Shown here: piece after piece, positions 1 through 11,998 of the stretch
Numbering within the stretch: the first letter of the stretch is position 1
Layout of the letters: each line of letters starts with the position of its first letter
Assembly: GCA_947561395.2 (NCBI GenBank)
Contig: OX387183.1
Coordinates: 2,923,883 to 2,987,882 of the forward strand
Source of the DNA: Buxus sempervirens
Taxonomy: Eukaryota > Streptophyta > Magnoliopsida > Buxales > Buxaceae
DNA length: 64,000 nt
Reading direction: 5' to 3'
Notes under the pieces: generated by a model
Seen by the model: only the letters and a program-made list of their open reading frames with translations
Told to the model about the DNA's origin: nothing
Database searches by the model: none
Position numbers and translations under genes: made by a program

Positions 1-1927
1 TTGGTAAAGAATAAATTAAAAATAAATTTATGTAAGGAACCACTAAATGGTGTCAATAACGACAAGAGGATGCACTGTATTGTTTTGACGCATTCATAAT
101 ATTGAGTCACATAGCTAGCCACCTAGAAGACCTGGCATCCTTGTTCCTATATTAAATTATTACCATTAAAATATTCTTCCAGTGGTTGAATAAAAATATA
201 TAATATTTAAACCCAATTGTCAATGACAACACTAGACACACCTAGAACCACGTATTCATGAAGAAAACAAATTAATGCAACTTGTCAAAAGCTAGGAAGG
301 GTGCAAATCCTTTGTACCGAAAATCATGCACCAAATAGCATTGGTTATTTCAAGAGAGAGAGAAAATATTTTTCAAAATGAACTAGCCAATCACAATACC
401 AGTGCATGCTTTTGATTTCCATCCAACTAAGAATGGATTTTGGCTTGAGAAGAACCATTGAATATGGAATCACCCCAAAAGAAAAGATATAACTTTGAGT
501 CAGTGTGGCAGAGTCATGCCACACTGACTCTGCTGCACCATAGACAAATCTGTGAGTAAGATACCAATCCACTAAATTATCTTTGAGATTAATTGTTTAA
601 AAGCTAGATATAACTTTAATAACTTTGATTTTCTATACAAGTGAATAGAAGTGAGTTGGGTATATGTTAGCAGGAGTATCTCACTTATGTTTCTCCTAGG
701 TGAGGTTGTGAGTCTATATGAAATTCTGGGCTCTGTTGAATTCAAAGTTGCAAGGATTTCTCCTGTGATAGTGTGAATGGTTCCCACTATCTCTTTAAGG
801 ACCTTGTGCACCTCTACATTGATCTGTTTAATTAGAGCTTTTGATTTTATAGGAAAAAAATGATTATAATAATCTGAATTTTTCCCCCTTTTGAATGCTG
901 CTCTCACTTTGAGTGATCAGTTGTTTATTCTAGATGATTAAACTAAGCTGAAACAATTATATGAGATAGGAATTTGAGAAGATGAAGGAGAAGTCACCTG
1001 AGAATTTCAGGGTTGACTTCGCATGCTGATAAAATCATATGACAAAGCTAATATTTGTATGTCTAGAAATCTATAATCAAATTAAAAAGCCTAAAACCCA
1101 ATGTTATAATTGGCAACATATATTGATCATAAATTTTGAACAGTAAACCCTAATGACATGGTCAAGTCAATTCAAAATGAATTATAAAGTAGTTTGGCAA
1201 ATCCTAAAGTCCCATGAAAAGATGTTAACTTTATTGCACTCATCAATTCACAGCTTAGTAATATATCTTCCATTTATTTGTTAAGAGGATGTTCCAATTT
1301 TGCTTGGGCTATTTGGAAGACCAGGAATGAAACAAGATGTAGATAAATTATGTAGAATGTTCCAAAAATTGCAAACGATTGCTGAAATCATCAAATAAAA
1401 ATCTTGTTCTACAATAAACAACAACGAACAAAAGTAATGAGTTAAAAACTTAGGCATTAGCTACTTCGGAAGGCATTTTACTTGCACAAAAGCTAGATGT
1501 TTCAGACATTATCTATAAGGTTATTCCAATACCCCAAAAAAATTTGATATCCGAATTCTGATAAAGTATGTTTATTAATCTTCCCTGTATGTACCACTCG
1601 GTGCTCTATTTTGCAGGCATCGATTTGAATCAGAGTTATGGTCATCGATTGAAAACTACCGTTCCTCAACAATTAAGAAGAGGAAAAAATATAACAGGGA
1701 AAAAAAAGAGTTCGTTAAAGAGCCTCAATAAGACAATGGAATGCCAACTTGTTTGATTTCACAGACAATGCACTGACAGAAACTCATACGATTGAAGAAC
1801 AAGTAGCACAACTAAAAAGCAAAATCAAATAACAAGAATAAAAAAAAGTGAATCTACAAAAATCCACGAACAGAAATATACAGAGGATGATCAATGCAGA
1901 TCAAAAAACAAAAATAAAAGTAAAAGA

Positions 1928-2075
1928 GGGAGACGAACCTGTATTCACTCGATGTAGGTTTTGGCAGTTGTAAATGAAGACGAACCTGTAAATGGAGAAG
2001 GGAACCTGTAAATGGAGACGAACCTGTAACAAGCACACAAAGATGGAGACGAAGGGAGACGAACCTGTAAATGGA
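1928..2075. repeat. short degenerate direct repeats (GACGAACCTGTAAATGGA)
   Basis: The phrase GACGAACCTGT, often followed by AAATGGAG, recurs about five times at uneven spacing. It lies inside a purine-rich stretch whose reading frames are biased and probably not coding. It may be a small local expansion by slippage. Confidence 0.55.
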
Positions 2076-2290
2076 GCTGCTATAGCTGAAGAGAGAAAGA
2101 GGGAGAAATTTTGCAGAGACTCGAGAAGGGGAGATAGAGCTCAAAGGCGAGAGAGAGAAAGCTCGATCGAGAGGGCTTATCGAAATAGAGGAAGGAGAAG
2201 CCACTCTCAAGTGATTCTCCTTATGGGTCATGTTCCTCTTCTTCTTATGGGTAAGTAATTACCCATCTAAGATAACCAAACAGATTTTAA

Positions 2291-2343
2291 GCTTAAATAA
2301 GTGCTTTAATAAGCCATAAGCCCTAATAAGCACTTATTTAAGC
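2291..2343. repeat. 16-bp inverted repeat, possible MITE end
   Basis: GCTTAAATAAGTGCTT (2291-2306) is matched by its reverse complement AAGCACTTATTTAAGC at 2328-2343, with a 21-base loop that holds a smaller palindrome. The flank GCCAAACGCAGCC resembles the GGCTGCGTTTGG ends of many plant MITEs. No second terminus or TSD was identified, so a full element cannot be called. Confidence 0.5.
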
Positions 2344-4230
2344 TAGGCCAAACGCAGCCTAAAACCCTTTGAAAAATACTCAAAGTTAGTTGGTTAATTC
2401 AGTTCCCACTCTATTCTATTCTTATATAAACAAATGAGGAGCCCTTTATATTTATATATGGGCATGCAGGCACATTAACCAGAAGATCGATCATTAAACT
2501 GCATGTTTGAAAGAAGCAATCTCATTCCTTGTGCTTTGCTCATGGGTCAAGTTTGGAGTTCATGGCAAAAATCATTATTCAGAACGAGATCATGATGAAA
2601 TCCTTTCAACCAAAAAGGAATGCAATGTAAGTTGAATTTGTTCTGGACTCATGACACCCGGACCCCGGTATATATGTTTTGTCGGCCCCAGAACATTCTT
2701 TCTTTCTTTTTTCTTTTTTTTTTTTGGTAATGCCAGTACATTCTTTCTTGTTCAATCATTAAGCACCTAATGGCAATTAATCTTTCCTTTTTCCTTTTTC
2801 ATCTTTCGTGTGACAGAATACTTGCACACGAAAGACCAGATATTTAGAGACCAGGGAACCCCCCTCAAACCAACAACCCTCCTGTCACGCCCTAAATCCT
2901 TACTTCACGACTTATATTTCATGAATAGGACCGAGTATGACCTTGCTCGTAAGCGAATACCAAAGCACATTTATGAGACAATAAAAATCTTTATTTCATA
3001 TTAATAATCATTAGAGTTCAGCGGAAATAATAAATATCTAAACAATCCACATCCAAATTAAACCACTAATGCAAGTTCAACCATTCGGTTCATAAAAAAA
3101 TTCAATACATGTTCCATAAAAACATAAAAGTACCATGATCAATAAAAATCTAGTTCATAATGGTCACATATCACATTCACTTCCTTTCATTCCTCCTCTC
3201 TTGATTATTTTCTGCAAAAATATATGGGATGAGTCTCAAAGAAACCCGGTAAGCCAGGCTAATACACCTCGTATGATAATATGCATAATATTCCTTATTT
3301 AAAATAATATATATACACCAAATAGATAATAATTATTATTATTATTATCAATAAGCATGCAAAGTTTTCCTAGGTTTGGTTCATATCGTATATACGTTAA
3401 TTTTTACAATATTCTACATAAGGGATCATGCATTCTAACATAAGAATGATAAATTAAACATGATTAACATTAAATAAATAAACTTTTTGTGAAGAGTTAG
3501 AAATACTTACCTGTGAATTTTGTAGGCAGATACCTTACAAAAATATAATTAACATAACTAAATAACGAAATGTAATTAAATTCATAACCCAAGCAATAAC
3601 ATCCTCACATCCCAATAGACATCTAGGCCATGCTGGGTACTAAATGAGCAATGTCTGCTAATAGTATAATCAATGTCTGCTAATAGTAAAATTACTTCAA
3701 TATCCTCTTCTAGTGGGCATCTCTCACTGGGTACTGAACTAGTATAGACTAGCAGTAAACACACTCTCAATAGAACGTCCTTGGCATACTATTTAACTAA
3801 AGTGTGGCCTCACAACTAGAAGTACCACCATATAGGTGTCTACCAGTCTTCGTATTGGGTACTGGACTAGTGAACCCTTGTCACTAGCAGTACAATTACA
3901 TCAATTCTAATTGATAATATAGGTGGGACTGTTGTTTTGTTGATGAATATAGGAATCCAACAACTCAAAGGCTGATCTCTTCCAATTCTAATTGATAATA
4001 GAATTCAGCAAGTAAAGGATAGAATAAATGAATGTTGATTTTAAAATAAATATAAAACTTTAATCCACAATGATTGAAGACGACCAAGGCAAACCCACAA
4101 AAAGGAAATCTGAATACTAATTTAAATAGTTTTAATGAGAAGAACAAAACAATCAACTGAGTTGAGAAAAACTACAATTAAAAATTCACAGGTTATGCTA
4201 ATGGACGTAACATCTATAGTTTTGTTAGAT

Positions 4231-4361
4231 GATGATGTCATCATCCATTAAGGGATGATGATGACAAGAGAACAATGAACAGTGTGAATAGTGTGGGTTT
4301 TCTTAAATTGTTGTTGGATGATGATGTCATCATCCACTAAAGGGAGGATGATGTCATCATC
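4231..4361. repeat. three copies of palindrome GATGATGTCATCATC
   Basis: The odd palindrome GATGATGTCATCATC occurs at 4231-4245, 4320-4334 and 4347-4361, with a related GGATGATGATGAC between them. The cluster is in the left part of the TGTCACGCCC LTR-like block, possibly its U3 region. It could bind a factor or form small hairpins. Confidence 0.6.
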
Positions 4362-4943
4362 TCTTTATTGTTGTTCTCTACTCATGAACAATTACCAGAG
4401 AACTTGGGGTCTACTTACAGGTTACGTAAACACAAAAAAGGGGTTTTCATGGGGGTTTTCAACATATTTTAATCAGGAGTAATCAACACAAGAGATATCA
4501 GGAAGAAAACGACAATGATAGAATAATTTAATATTCAGAAAAATGGGTACGAGCATACCAATTCAACATACAAACAATCTAAATCAGAATTTAGTAATTT
4601 ATTGAATTATAATAGACACAAAATAGCACTCTTAAGATAATGAGGAACCCAAGTCTAGACGTTTTCTCTCCCTCCTTCTTCTTCTTCTCTTCTTCCTCGG
4701 TTTTTCTCTCTTTCGGTCGTTCTTAGCCGCAATACGAACAGCAAAACGATGGGAATACTAATCGTATTCTCTAGATATAAACCCTATTTCTTTTATACCC
4801 CATGATCCTACGCAACGCACAAACATCACATATTACACAACCATTCAATCAGGAAACAACATCTTAATTATTTAAATTTTTTACCTCGATCTATCACAAT
4901 CCAACGGTCTGATCTACGCCAAACTCATGATCTCCGCTATCCA

Positions 4944-7919
4944 TGTAACACTCTGAATTTCGAGAAACTTTAATTAAGATTAATTAAAATTATTAAAGAA
5001 CAATAGAAAAAAAAATCATTTGGTTTAACTAATTCATTTGTTTATTGGTTTAATGGGCTATTGGTTAGTTTAGTGGTTTATTTGGAGTTGGTTCAAGTTT
5101 AAGTGAACAGGTTCAATGGACCAATGGTTCATGGTTCATTGGTTTAAAAAAAAAAAAAAGGCATTTGTGCATTTGGGGGTTTAGGTCGTTGGTTTAGAAG
5201 GAGGCAAAGACAAAACAAGAAAAAAAAAAGAAGAGGGACGAAGGAGAAGGGGAGATCGCAGCAGAAGAAGAAGAAGAAAGGAGGAAGAGAAGGGGGAAAG
5301 GAGAAGAAGAAGAGGGAAAAAGAAAGGGGACGAAGGAGAGAGGGGCGTCCTTGATTGTTGTTGGGGTTTAGAACGAAAAGGAGAAAAAAAAAACGAGTGG
5401 AGAGGAGCCGTGGAAAGGAGAAGAGAGGAGTCGTGGAGAGGAGCCGTGGAGAGGGAAAATAGGAGAGGAGAAAAGAGGAGAAGAGAAGAAAAGGAAGAAG
5501 AGAAAAGAGAAAGAAGAGGAGAAGAAAAGAAAGGAAGAAGACGAGAAGAGGGTTTGGACGATTGGTTCTGTCTGGGCATGGATTTGCGAAATCTAGGTAA
5601 GTAGCATGTTTTTATTGATCGCTGTTTACTTTAGGTTTGATCGATTGCTGCTGTTTGTCGATAGGGGTTTCAATTGGTTTGAGCATGTGTTTATGTTGAT
5701 CGATTTCTGTCGAGTTTTCAATGGATTTCTGTTTTAGACGATTTTTGTTGAATACTATTCTGATTTCTCATTGTTAGTTCTCTGTTGCAAACGATAGTTC
5801 TCCAATTGGAGGTTAGGTTATTTTAGTTGGTGATCGTGGTTAATCGGATGTTATACAGAAGGAAATCTGGCAACAATTTCAAAATAACACCACCAGTGGA
5901 TTTTGATTGCTTTGAATTGTAGATTTAGATTTTATTTTACTCCTTTTGACTCTTAGATCCTACAGCTGAAAAATCTATTTCTAAATGAGTTAAAGTAAAC
6001 TTTGGATCTTGATTGAGAAATTCGTGGTTGAAAATATTCAATTTAGGTTCTGATTTGGGGTTCTCTTAGAGACACCTGATTTAGATTATGATTCGGATTC
6101 TGTTAGAAAAAAAAAAAATCTGATGTTAGGTTTTGAGTTGATGGTGAAAAATGATTTTTGTTTTAGTTTAATTGTAGAATTAAGTTCTAATTTTAGGTTC
6201 TAAATGGGTAGGAGAGTTTAACTTAGGATCTGATTTTAGTTTTGCTTTGGCATGAGATAATACTGATTTTAGGTTCTGATTGAAGTGTTCAGGTTAGGCA
6301 AATTTCAGAGATTACTTGTGATGGTAAATGGATGTTTAAATTGCTGGTTTCCTGAGTATATTATGGGAATGTGGACTTCCCAAATTATGGCGGAATTATC
6401 GTACTTGGAAGTCGAAGTGGGAAGATAAAAACATAGAAGCCTTTCATTATGCTGTCTCAGATTTGTAACCAGTTCAGTGGCTTGCAAAGGCTAGGAATAT
6501 TTGCGCAAAAATTCATATTAGTACTCTAAAATTTAGTTTAAGATGTTTTTAGTTGAAAACAAGTGGTGGTAGGTGACTTGGACTTCAAATTAGGAAGTTA
6601 AAAATCACCGAAGTGAAGCCGTCAGCGAGTTGGGCTTTCGCGGCTGTTTAAAACCACCTGTAGTAAAACAGTCGTAACTTCCTGTAGGAAACTCCGAATT
6701 ACGAACCGTTTGTTGCGTTGGAAACTAGACTCGTAGGGCTTTCCAACGATATATAGCACGCATACCATTCCTCATAGATCAGATCCGATTTAAAATTCAA
6801 TTAACCAGTTAAAATCACATTTGCGGAGTAATTAATGATTTCAAACTACTGTCTATTTATTCGCGAACGATTCGATTGGGTAAAACGAATTGCAATTTGT
6901 AAATTGGAATCGAAGCTGAGGCTTCGTGTCAATTGAAAAAGGCGAGGAGCCTAAGGATTGAATGGTAAGTGAACAACGAGGTTCACTTGAATCGAGTTTT
7001 ACTGGGGCAGTTGATTTCTTATAGGTCTTGTTTATTAAATTAATTGCATGGTTAATTCTTATCCGAATCTAGGCCGCATAGAGAGTCGTGGATCCACAGT
7101 CCGTCTAGATCGTGCGTTAGTGTTGGCTTGTCGTGTTAATACCCCGGGCCACCTGCGTACCACCGTGTGGGATCGGTGCGGCCTTCGTGTGAGATCGATG
7201 AGTTGCAGCGTGCCAGCCCATGAGTGGGTGCTCCACTCGTACGATGACCGTGCGCGGCTTCGAAAGCGAGTAGTGAGGTGGCAAACCGGCTAAGGGTGGT
7301 TAACCCGATTTATAGACATGCTAATTCATGAATCTTGCACACACTTTATTTTCTGAAATTGTATTGTTATGTGAATTGCTCTTTGATATATGTGAATTGC
7401 TCTTCGCATGATTTGTTGGAATTAATCATATACTATGTAGCATGTTTTCAGATTTAGCGGGTGAGAGGCGTAGCGGGGCCGAAGTGGAGGATTATCCCGA
7501 GTATAGGCCGGAGGACTACTTCTATCCGGGCTAGTGATAGAAAAAGGCACTTTTTTTGATAATTGTATATGTTTTTTTGAAACTGTACATATTGTACATA
7601 TTGTAAATGAAAAGAGAGAGAGAGAGGGAGAGAGAGAGAACTTAGTGAAATTTATTTTGACCTGTGCATATGGGATGGTTTAGTTTTTGAATGAAGATAT
7701 AAACTGTGTTTATCAGGTGTTGGTTTTGTGGTTTGAGGGCTTAGCCCATACTCGTATATACAGACGTTATATAGCAGATTTTCCGAAAATTTTAGGATTA
7801 GATTATAATTGCTTTGGTTAGTTTCTTAAGTTAGTTTTCATCACAATTTGGGCCCTAAAAAGAGCGCTCGGGAGCCAGTATAAAACCGACACGTGTTGAC
7901 CTGGTTCCGGGGTGCTACA
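4944..7919 (+). mobile_element. Tekay-like Ty3/Gypsy solo LTR
   Basis: The block runs from TGTAACACTCTGAATTTCG to CCGGGGTGCTACA. Its length (about 2.98 kb) and 3' part (GAGAGGCGTAGCGGGGCCGAAGTGG, then the GGTTCCGGGGTGCTACA end) resemble long LTRs of Tekay/Del chromoviruses. It holds a strongly purine-rich tract at 5200-5560 and a GA microsatellite near 7613-7640. ORFs through the purine tract are composition artefacts. There is no internal region, so it is a solo LTR fossil. A clear TSD was not found. Confidence 0.6.
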
Positions 7920-8011
7920 GAAATGCAATCAGCAATAATTATCAATCAATTCTATCAATAAATATTATTTATTATTTAATTTAATAATCCAAAAATTTTC
8001 GGGGTCTTACA

Positions 8012-8933
8012 GGGCCTTCCTCATGTGGGCCTTGCGTACAACTATGGGTCGCTGTGTTGACCCACATTAATGGCCATCCAAATTGATTTTAGCACAATAA
8101 AACCTATTTTCTAGGTGCTTACGCAATTTCTAGGTGCTTACCCAAAAGAGAAATGAGGGAGGAGGCTGGGGGCCTCTTCCTCATTATCTTGAGTAGGAAC
8201 TCAAGGGGATTTTGGCGGGGGTGAGGTTCCTCACCTTGGTTGTTAAGCAAAGGAGAGGTTTTCCTTTAAAAGTATACACTCCAAAGACTCGAAAAGTTGT
8301 TTGCTTGAGGGACGCGGCCAAACCAACACATACTCATCCAAACATTCAAACATGTACATGAATCTAAAATGGAGCATCAAGGTATAATGAGAACCATTAT
8401 ACTCGTGTTTCTCATGCTTTAAGTGTGCATGTGATGCTATAAACCCATGCAATCCTTCATGCAAGCCTAAATGAGCTAACTAAGCAACATGAAAATGCAT
8501 CCACTCATGCAATCATTCGTACAACCCTAAATAAACTAGCAAGGTGACATCAAGATCATAAGAAGCAAGTGAGATGAAGGGTTAAAGGGGGATCTAAGGG
8601 ATACATTGGATGAGGAATGGAAGAACATACTCTTCCTTTGATTTAACAAAATGAACCAAGAGAAACAGAGAAATGGCCTTCAAAATGGTGCCCTAGACAC
8701 CTTAAACATGGTATATCTCCCTCTCTTGCGAACCCAAACCTTCTCCTTACCATGGGAATCCATTATTGTGAGAGAAATGAAAGGGAAAGGAAGACAAAGT
8801 GTAGGAAAGACATGCTTGAACAAGAGGAACAATACACATAAAAATAACATGCTCACATTCATCCCATATTCATATATGTTGTACAAAAGATAGCAAGGAT
8901 CTTACCTTGAGGAAGAATAACCTCTTTGGTACT
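8012..8933 (-). mobile_element. probable left part of LTR G (minus strand), 3' end not found
   Basis: Read on the minus strand, this continues LTR G from 11437 after removal of the C-family LTR: the joined sequence crosses one copy of GTACT and reaches a splice-donor-like CAAGGTAAGATCC, matching CCAGGTAAGATCC at the same place in LTR F. The far end of LTR G was not recognised; the block meets the 2883-8011 element. No ORF here is convincing. Confidence 0.45.
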
Positions 8934-10392
8934 TGTGAGACATGGGAAAAATCACCGGGATGATTTCCCCTCCGTCAGCACACGGGCTCAACATAAAAAT
9001 TGGAGAGTCGCCACCATTCAGAATTTTCGGAGGTGTGAATGGACACCGAAATCATCAAAAATAAGCAAAAAGGGTTAAAAAACAAATACTAGAGTAAAAA
9101 ACTCTACTTGAAAATCAAATCCAGAGATGGGTAAGGGGATTAGATTATGAACAGGGGAAGGTGTTAGGCACCCCCATTCATCCACACAAAGTGGTTGCCA
9201 AGTGTTTGTTCATGCAAAAAAGTAAGAAAGCTTGCTAAAATCATTGAAACATTGAAAAAGAATTAAACAAATGTGTGATATCTTCACATGAAAAATCCAA
9301 ATGGATTCCAGATCCTCTTTTATGTCAATATCACTTTTGGAATATCAACAATAAATAGAAATCAAAGCAAAGTTTGAAAAACCAAGTTGAGTGAAATCCG
9401 GAAAATTTGGTAAAAGATAATGTCATTTGTCTTGAAATCATTCAAATCCAACTTTAAATTGAATCAAACCAAATCCATTTGAAAGATTATGGTAAATAAG
9501 AGATTCATGCAAAATTTCAAGTAGATCCGGTAGAAAACCTAGGAGTTATGCCTCCTTTAAAGTTGCTGCTGGAGATGATTAAAAGTGACAAGTGGGCAAG
9601 TTTGGAAAATTATCTAGAAAACTCTGCTCCATATAAATTCATGAAATTTGGTGTGAGTGAAGTCTGTATGGCCATATTTCAAATGAAACTAGCCTCATAC
9701 AAAAATTCATTCGGATGTGCCTTGGGTGGTCTCCCAAACAGGCCCCGAAGATCACAGATTTACCCAGAAAAGTGCTGTTGCACAGCTCTGAGTAAATCTG
9801 TTGCTCACAACACAAATGGAGTCAAAAAATAATGAAACCAACTGGATTTGAAAATAGACTCATAAAGGAGTGCCCAGAAAAAAAAATCACTCCAATCGGA
9901 TTTAAAACAAACACATGGCGCTCAGTCGAAGTGACAGGTTCCGTATTCAGATCTGAAATGACCTATCAACTTCGACAGAGAGGTGTCAAAAATCTGCTTG
10001 ATAGAAATTTATGAAATTTTACAGGCATAAACTAGACAGCCTCACATTTCCCATGGTTTTAGAATCACTCCAAAATTCATCCGGACGATGAAGGTATAAG
10101 TGTCCGAAGTCGTGGTACAGTTTCTGTAAAGTTAAGCCCTTTTTGAAGAAAACCAACTCCAAATAGTGATAAAGTGTGTGTGATCCGTGCAAGATTAATC
10201 AAAATCCTTTAAAAATCATTTGAAAACATTCTAGAATTGATTGAGGCTATTTATTTCAGATTTATCACAATAAACGCAATAAATCAAAAATATGAGCCTA
10301 TCCGGCCAAAATCATGTGCTATGTATGTGTAGGTGTAAAAACCATTCCAACAACGTAGCAAAGATAGTATGCATTCATATCACTCAAAATAA

Positions 10393-10716
10393 GGTTCTAA
10401 AATGACCTAGGGTTCCGTTTCATTATCGTTTCCCTTAGTTCTCTCTCCCCGTTAAACACGGTTCTTCAAGATAATCTTGGGGTACTTTGAATATGAACGG
10501 GTTTCCATAGAATCACAAGGCTTATAGCATGCATTTAGATCAATAAAAAAAAGGGGTTCTAGAACAACCTAGGGTTCCGTTCCATTATCGTTTCCCTTAG
10601 TTCTCTCTCCCCGTTAAACACGGTTCTTCAAGATAATCTTGGGGTACTTTGAATATGGAACGGTTTACTTAGATTCAAAAGGCTTATTCAAATAGGTTCT
10701 AGCACTAGGATCAATC
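10393..10716 (-). repeat. 162-bp tandem duplication inside C-family LTR
   Basis: A unit beginning GGTTCTAAAATGACCTAGGG at 10393 repeats at 10555. It contains the phrase TTCTCTCTCCCCGTTAAACACG. The right C LTR has the same duplication (about 61950-62270). LTRs of element B have one copy, which accounts for most of the length difference (about 2.50 versus 2.33 kb). Confidence 0.8.
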
Positions 10717-11018
10717 CCCAATCTCGTTTCTCCTAGATCCCGCCTTCACGTTTTACGGCTAGGGGGAGTCTTGAGATACTTTGAGCCGGGGAAGGGTTTT
10801 CACACACATAGAAGGCCTTATTCTACAGAAAAGTAGAAGAAGAGATCTAGGTCTAGAAATGTAAAAACAAAAATTAAAAAGAGGTTTGAGGCTTACCTGG
10901 GTTCTGGAAGCACTTCAACAGCGGTTTCCCTCTTCACTCGGAGCTCTTCTTGGCAAAAGTTGTTGACAAGAATTTTTGGCAAGAGAGTTAATGGCCATTT
11001 GCTTAAGGAGGAGCCTCC

Positions 11019-11026
11019 TATTTATA
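11019..11026 (-). promoter_or_regulatory. TATA box of left C LTR
   Basis: TATAAATA on the minus strand, in the context CCTATAAATAGGAGG, lies about 165 bp downstream of the palindrome array. The same context occurs in every LTR of this family in the window. Confidence 0.75.
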
Positions 11027-11190
11027 GGCAAAGGTTAGGGTTAGGGTTGGTGAGAATGGTAGACACAACATAATGTCTATAGCCCACCAACCTTAACCCT
11101 AAGGCCATTTCCGAGATTTCCACTCATTTAATGAGGGATATGATGGTAAAAAGTGAAATCTCTCGGAAAACCCTAATTTTGAGCAAAACT

Positions 11191-11339
11191 TGTGTATCTG
11201 ACATATCAAGCCAGATACACAAGTGCCTTAATGTATCCGGCCTATGATGCCGGATACACTGAGGTCTGCTTGTATCCGGCATGTTCCATCGGATACAAAG
11301 GAAAACACTTGTATCCGGCCTAAGTTGCCGGATACAAGG
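11191..11339 (-). repeat. GTATCCGGC palindrome array, four units (left C LTR)
   Basis: Four imperfect inverted repeats of the form GTATCCGGC, 4-9 bases, GCCGGATAC are spaced about 40 bp apart. They lie in U3, upstream of the TATA box. Each unit could form a hairpin or act as a symmetric protein-binding site. Confidence 0.9.
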
Positions 11340-11683
11340 AAAAAACTCATTTTCTCAAATTCTGTGCTGGCCTTCAAGGAGATAATGATTTTGATGATTA
11401 TTGATCATTTTGACAGTGCAATTTGGGATGTCTATAGTACTGTGTGGAGAGTCCCTTGAGGCTAGAGCAACAACTAGAGCTTCTCCTCCTCCTTCAAATG
11501 ATCTTCCAAGGTATGCTTGGAACTTTGACGGAGGTTGGGAGGGGCTTGGTAGGCTTATGGAGGGATTTAGAAGGGTTTAGAAGATTAGGAGGTGAAGAGG
11601 AAGGGTTGAGGGGGGTCTCTGGTTCGTGGGAGAGGGTTAAGAGGCAAAGCAAAGCCAACCCTCAACAAAGAGCTGCAGGGCCG

Positions 11684-11691
11684 TATTTATA
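11684..11691 (-). promoter_or_regulatory. TATA box of LTR G, left copy
   Basis: TATAAATA on the minus strand, followed by CGGCCCTGCAGC, lies about 12 bp downstream of the TGCCCG palindrome array. This is the same order (array, then TATA) as in the C and B LTRs. Confidence 0.7.
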
Positions 11692-11702
11692 GATTTTAGT
11701 CT

Positions 11703-11998
11703 TGCCCGTACATAATGTGTGAGCAAGCCTTGCCCGTACATCATGTGCGGGCAGGACGTCTTGTCTACAATCATCACAAATCATCCACGTGGCAAGTGCA
11801 AGCAAAAGATAAGATTTTACGGAGATCTTTCAAAACCGTATGGGAAGTGCGGGCAAGCCATTTTCAGCTCAATTTTGCCTCGTCCGAATTTTAAGTACAG
11901 ATTTTGAGATTTTCTAAGATTTCGAATAAGCTTCTAGGTAAGATTTTGCCTGCGTAGTATATACGGGCAAGGCATGTCCGTAAATACTGTGCGGGCAC
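11703..11998 (-). repeat. TGCCCG palindrome array of LTR G, left copy
   Basis: Inverted repeats such as TTGCCCGTACATCATGTGCGGGCA recur about four times, at 11703-11753 and 11836-11998. They take the position held by the GTATCCGGC array in the other LTRs, but the palindrome sequence is unrelated. Confidence 0.8.

Larger units (their letters stand above)
1..2882. other. AT-rich intergenic DNA without a recognisable gene
   Basis: The short ORFs here (none above 125 codons) have low-complexity or unrecognisable translations and no paired start context or splice pattern. I see no transposon protein domain. Local features are a short degenerate repeat near 1928-2075 and an inverted repeat at 2291-2343, listed separately. 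A pyrimidine-rich run lies at about 2700-2730. Confidence 0.6.
2883..8011 (+). mobile_element. LTR-like block (TGTCACGCCC...TCTTACA), probably solo, interrupted by another LTR
   Basis: It starts with TGTCACGCCCTAAAT and ends with GGGGTCTTACA, the TG...CA form of many plant Ty3/Gypsy LTRs. Removing the inner LTR at 4944-7919 leaves about 2.15 kb, a plausible single LTR. No internal domain, PBS or second LTR is seen, so I read it as a solo LTR fossil, possibly chromovirus. No clear target-site duplication is visible at the two ends, so the boundaries are tentative. Confidence 0.5.
8934..11436 (-). mobile_element. C-family LTR (Tat/Ogre-like), left copy, solo-like
   Basis: This 2.5-kb LTR reads on the minus strand and is nearly identical to 60488-62988. 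Its minus-strand 3' end is GTCTCACA. It is flanked by GTACT on both sides like a solo LTR, yet it could also be the 3' LTR of element C. Inside, on the minus strand, are the palindrome array (11339-11191), the TATA box (11026-11019), a splice-donor-like site near 10898, and a GGCGACTCT motif near its end. The short ORFs within it are not genes. Confidence 0.85.
8929..11441. repeat. target-site duplication GTACT around the left C-family LTR
   Basis: GTACT lies at 8929-8933 and again at 11437-11441, exactly outside the TGTGAGAC and GTCTATA ends of the LTR. The same GTACT follows the right C LTR at 62989-62993. Confidence 0.85.

Noticed and set aside
5181-5604. Overlapping Ser/Leu-rich and Arg/Glu-rich ORFs on both strands
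   Set aside because: They come from a purine-rich tract inside a solo LTR; the translations are low-complexity in both directions.
2883-8011. A full-length element with two LTRs
   Set aside because: Left and right ends are not repeats of each other and no internal domain is present; two overlaid solo LTRs fit better.
8243-8893. Small ORFs on both strands (73, 80 and 68 codons)
   Set aside because: No recognisable domain, mutually overlapping, in probable LTR G remains.
9548-10014. ORFs MPPLKLLLEMIK... and MKPTGFENRLIK..., also at 61102-61568
   Set aside because: They lie inside the C-family LTR, antisense to its transcript, and are duplicated only because the LTR is duplicated.
11031-11052. 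Telomere-like GGTTAGGGTTAGGGTT
   Set aside because: Only two to three units, of TTAGGG rather than plant TTTAGGG type, and part of every C-family LTR.
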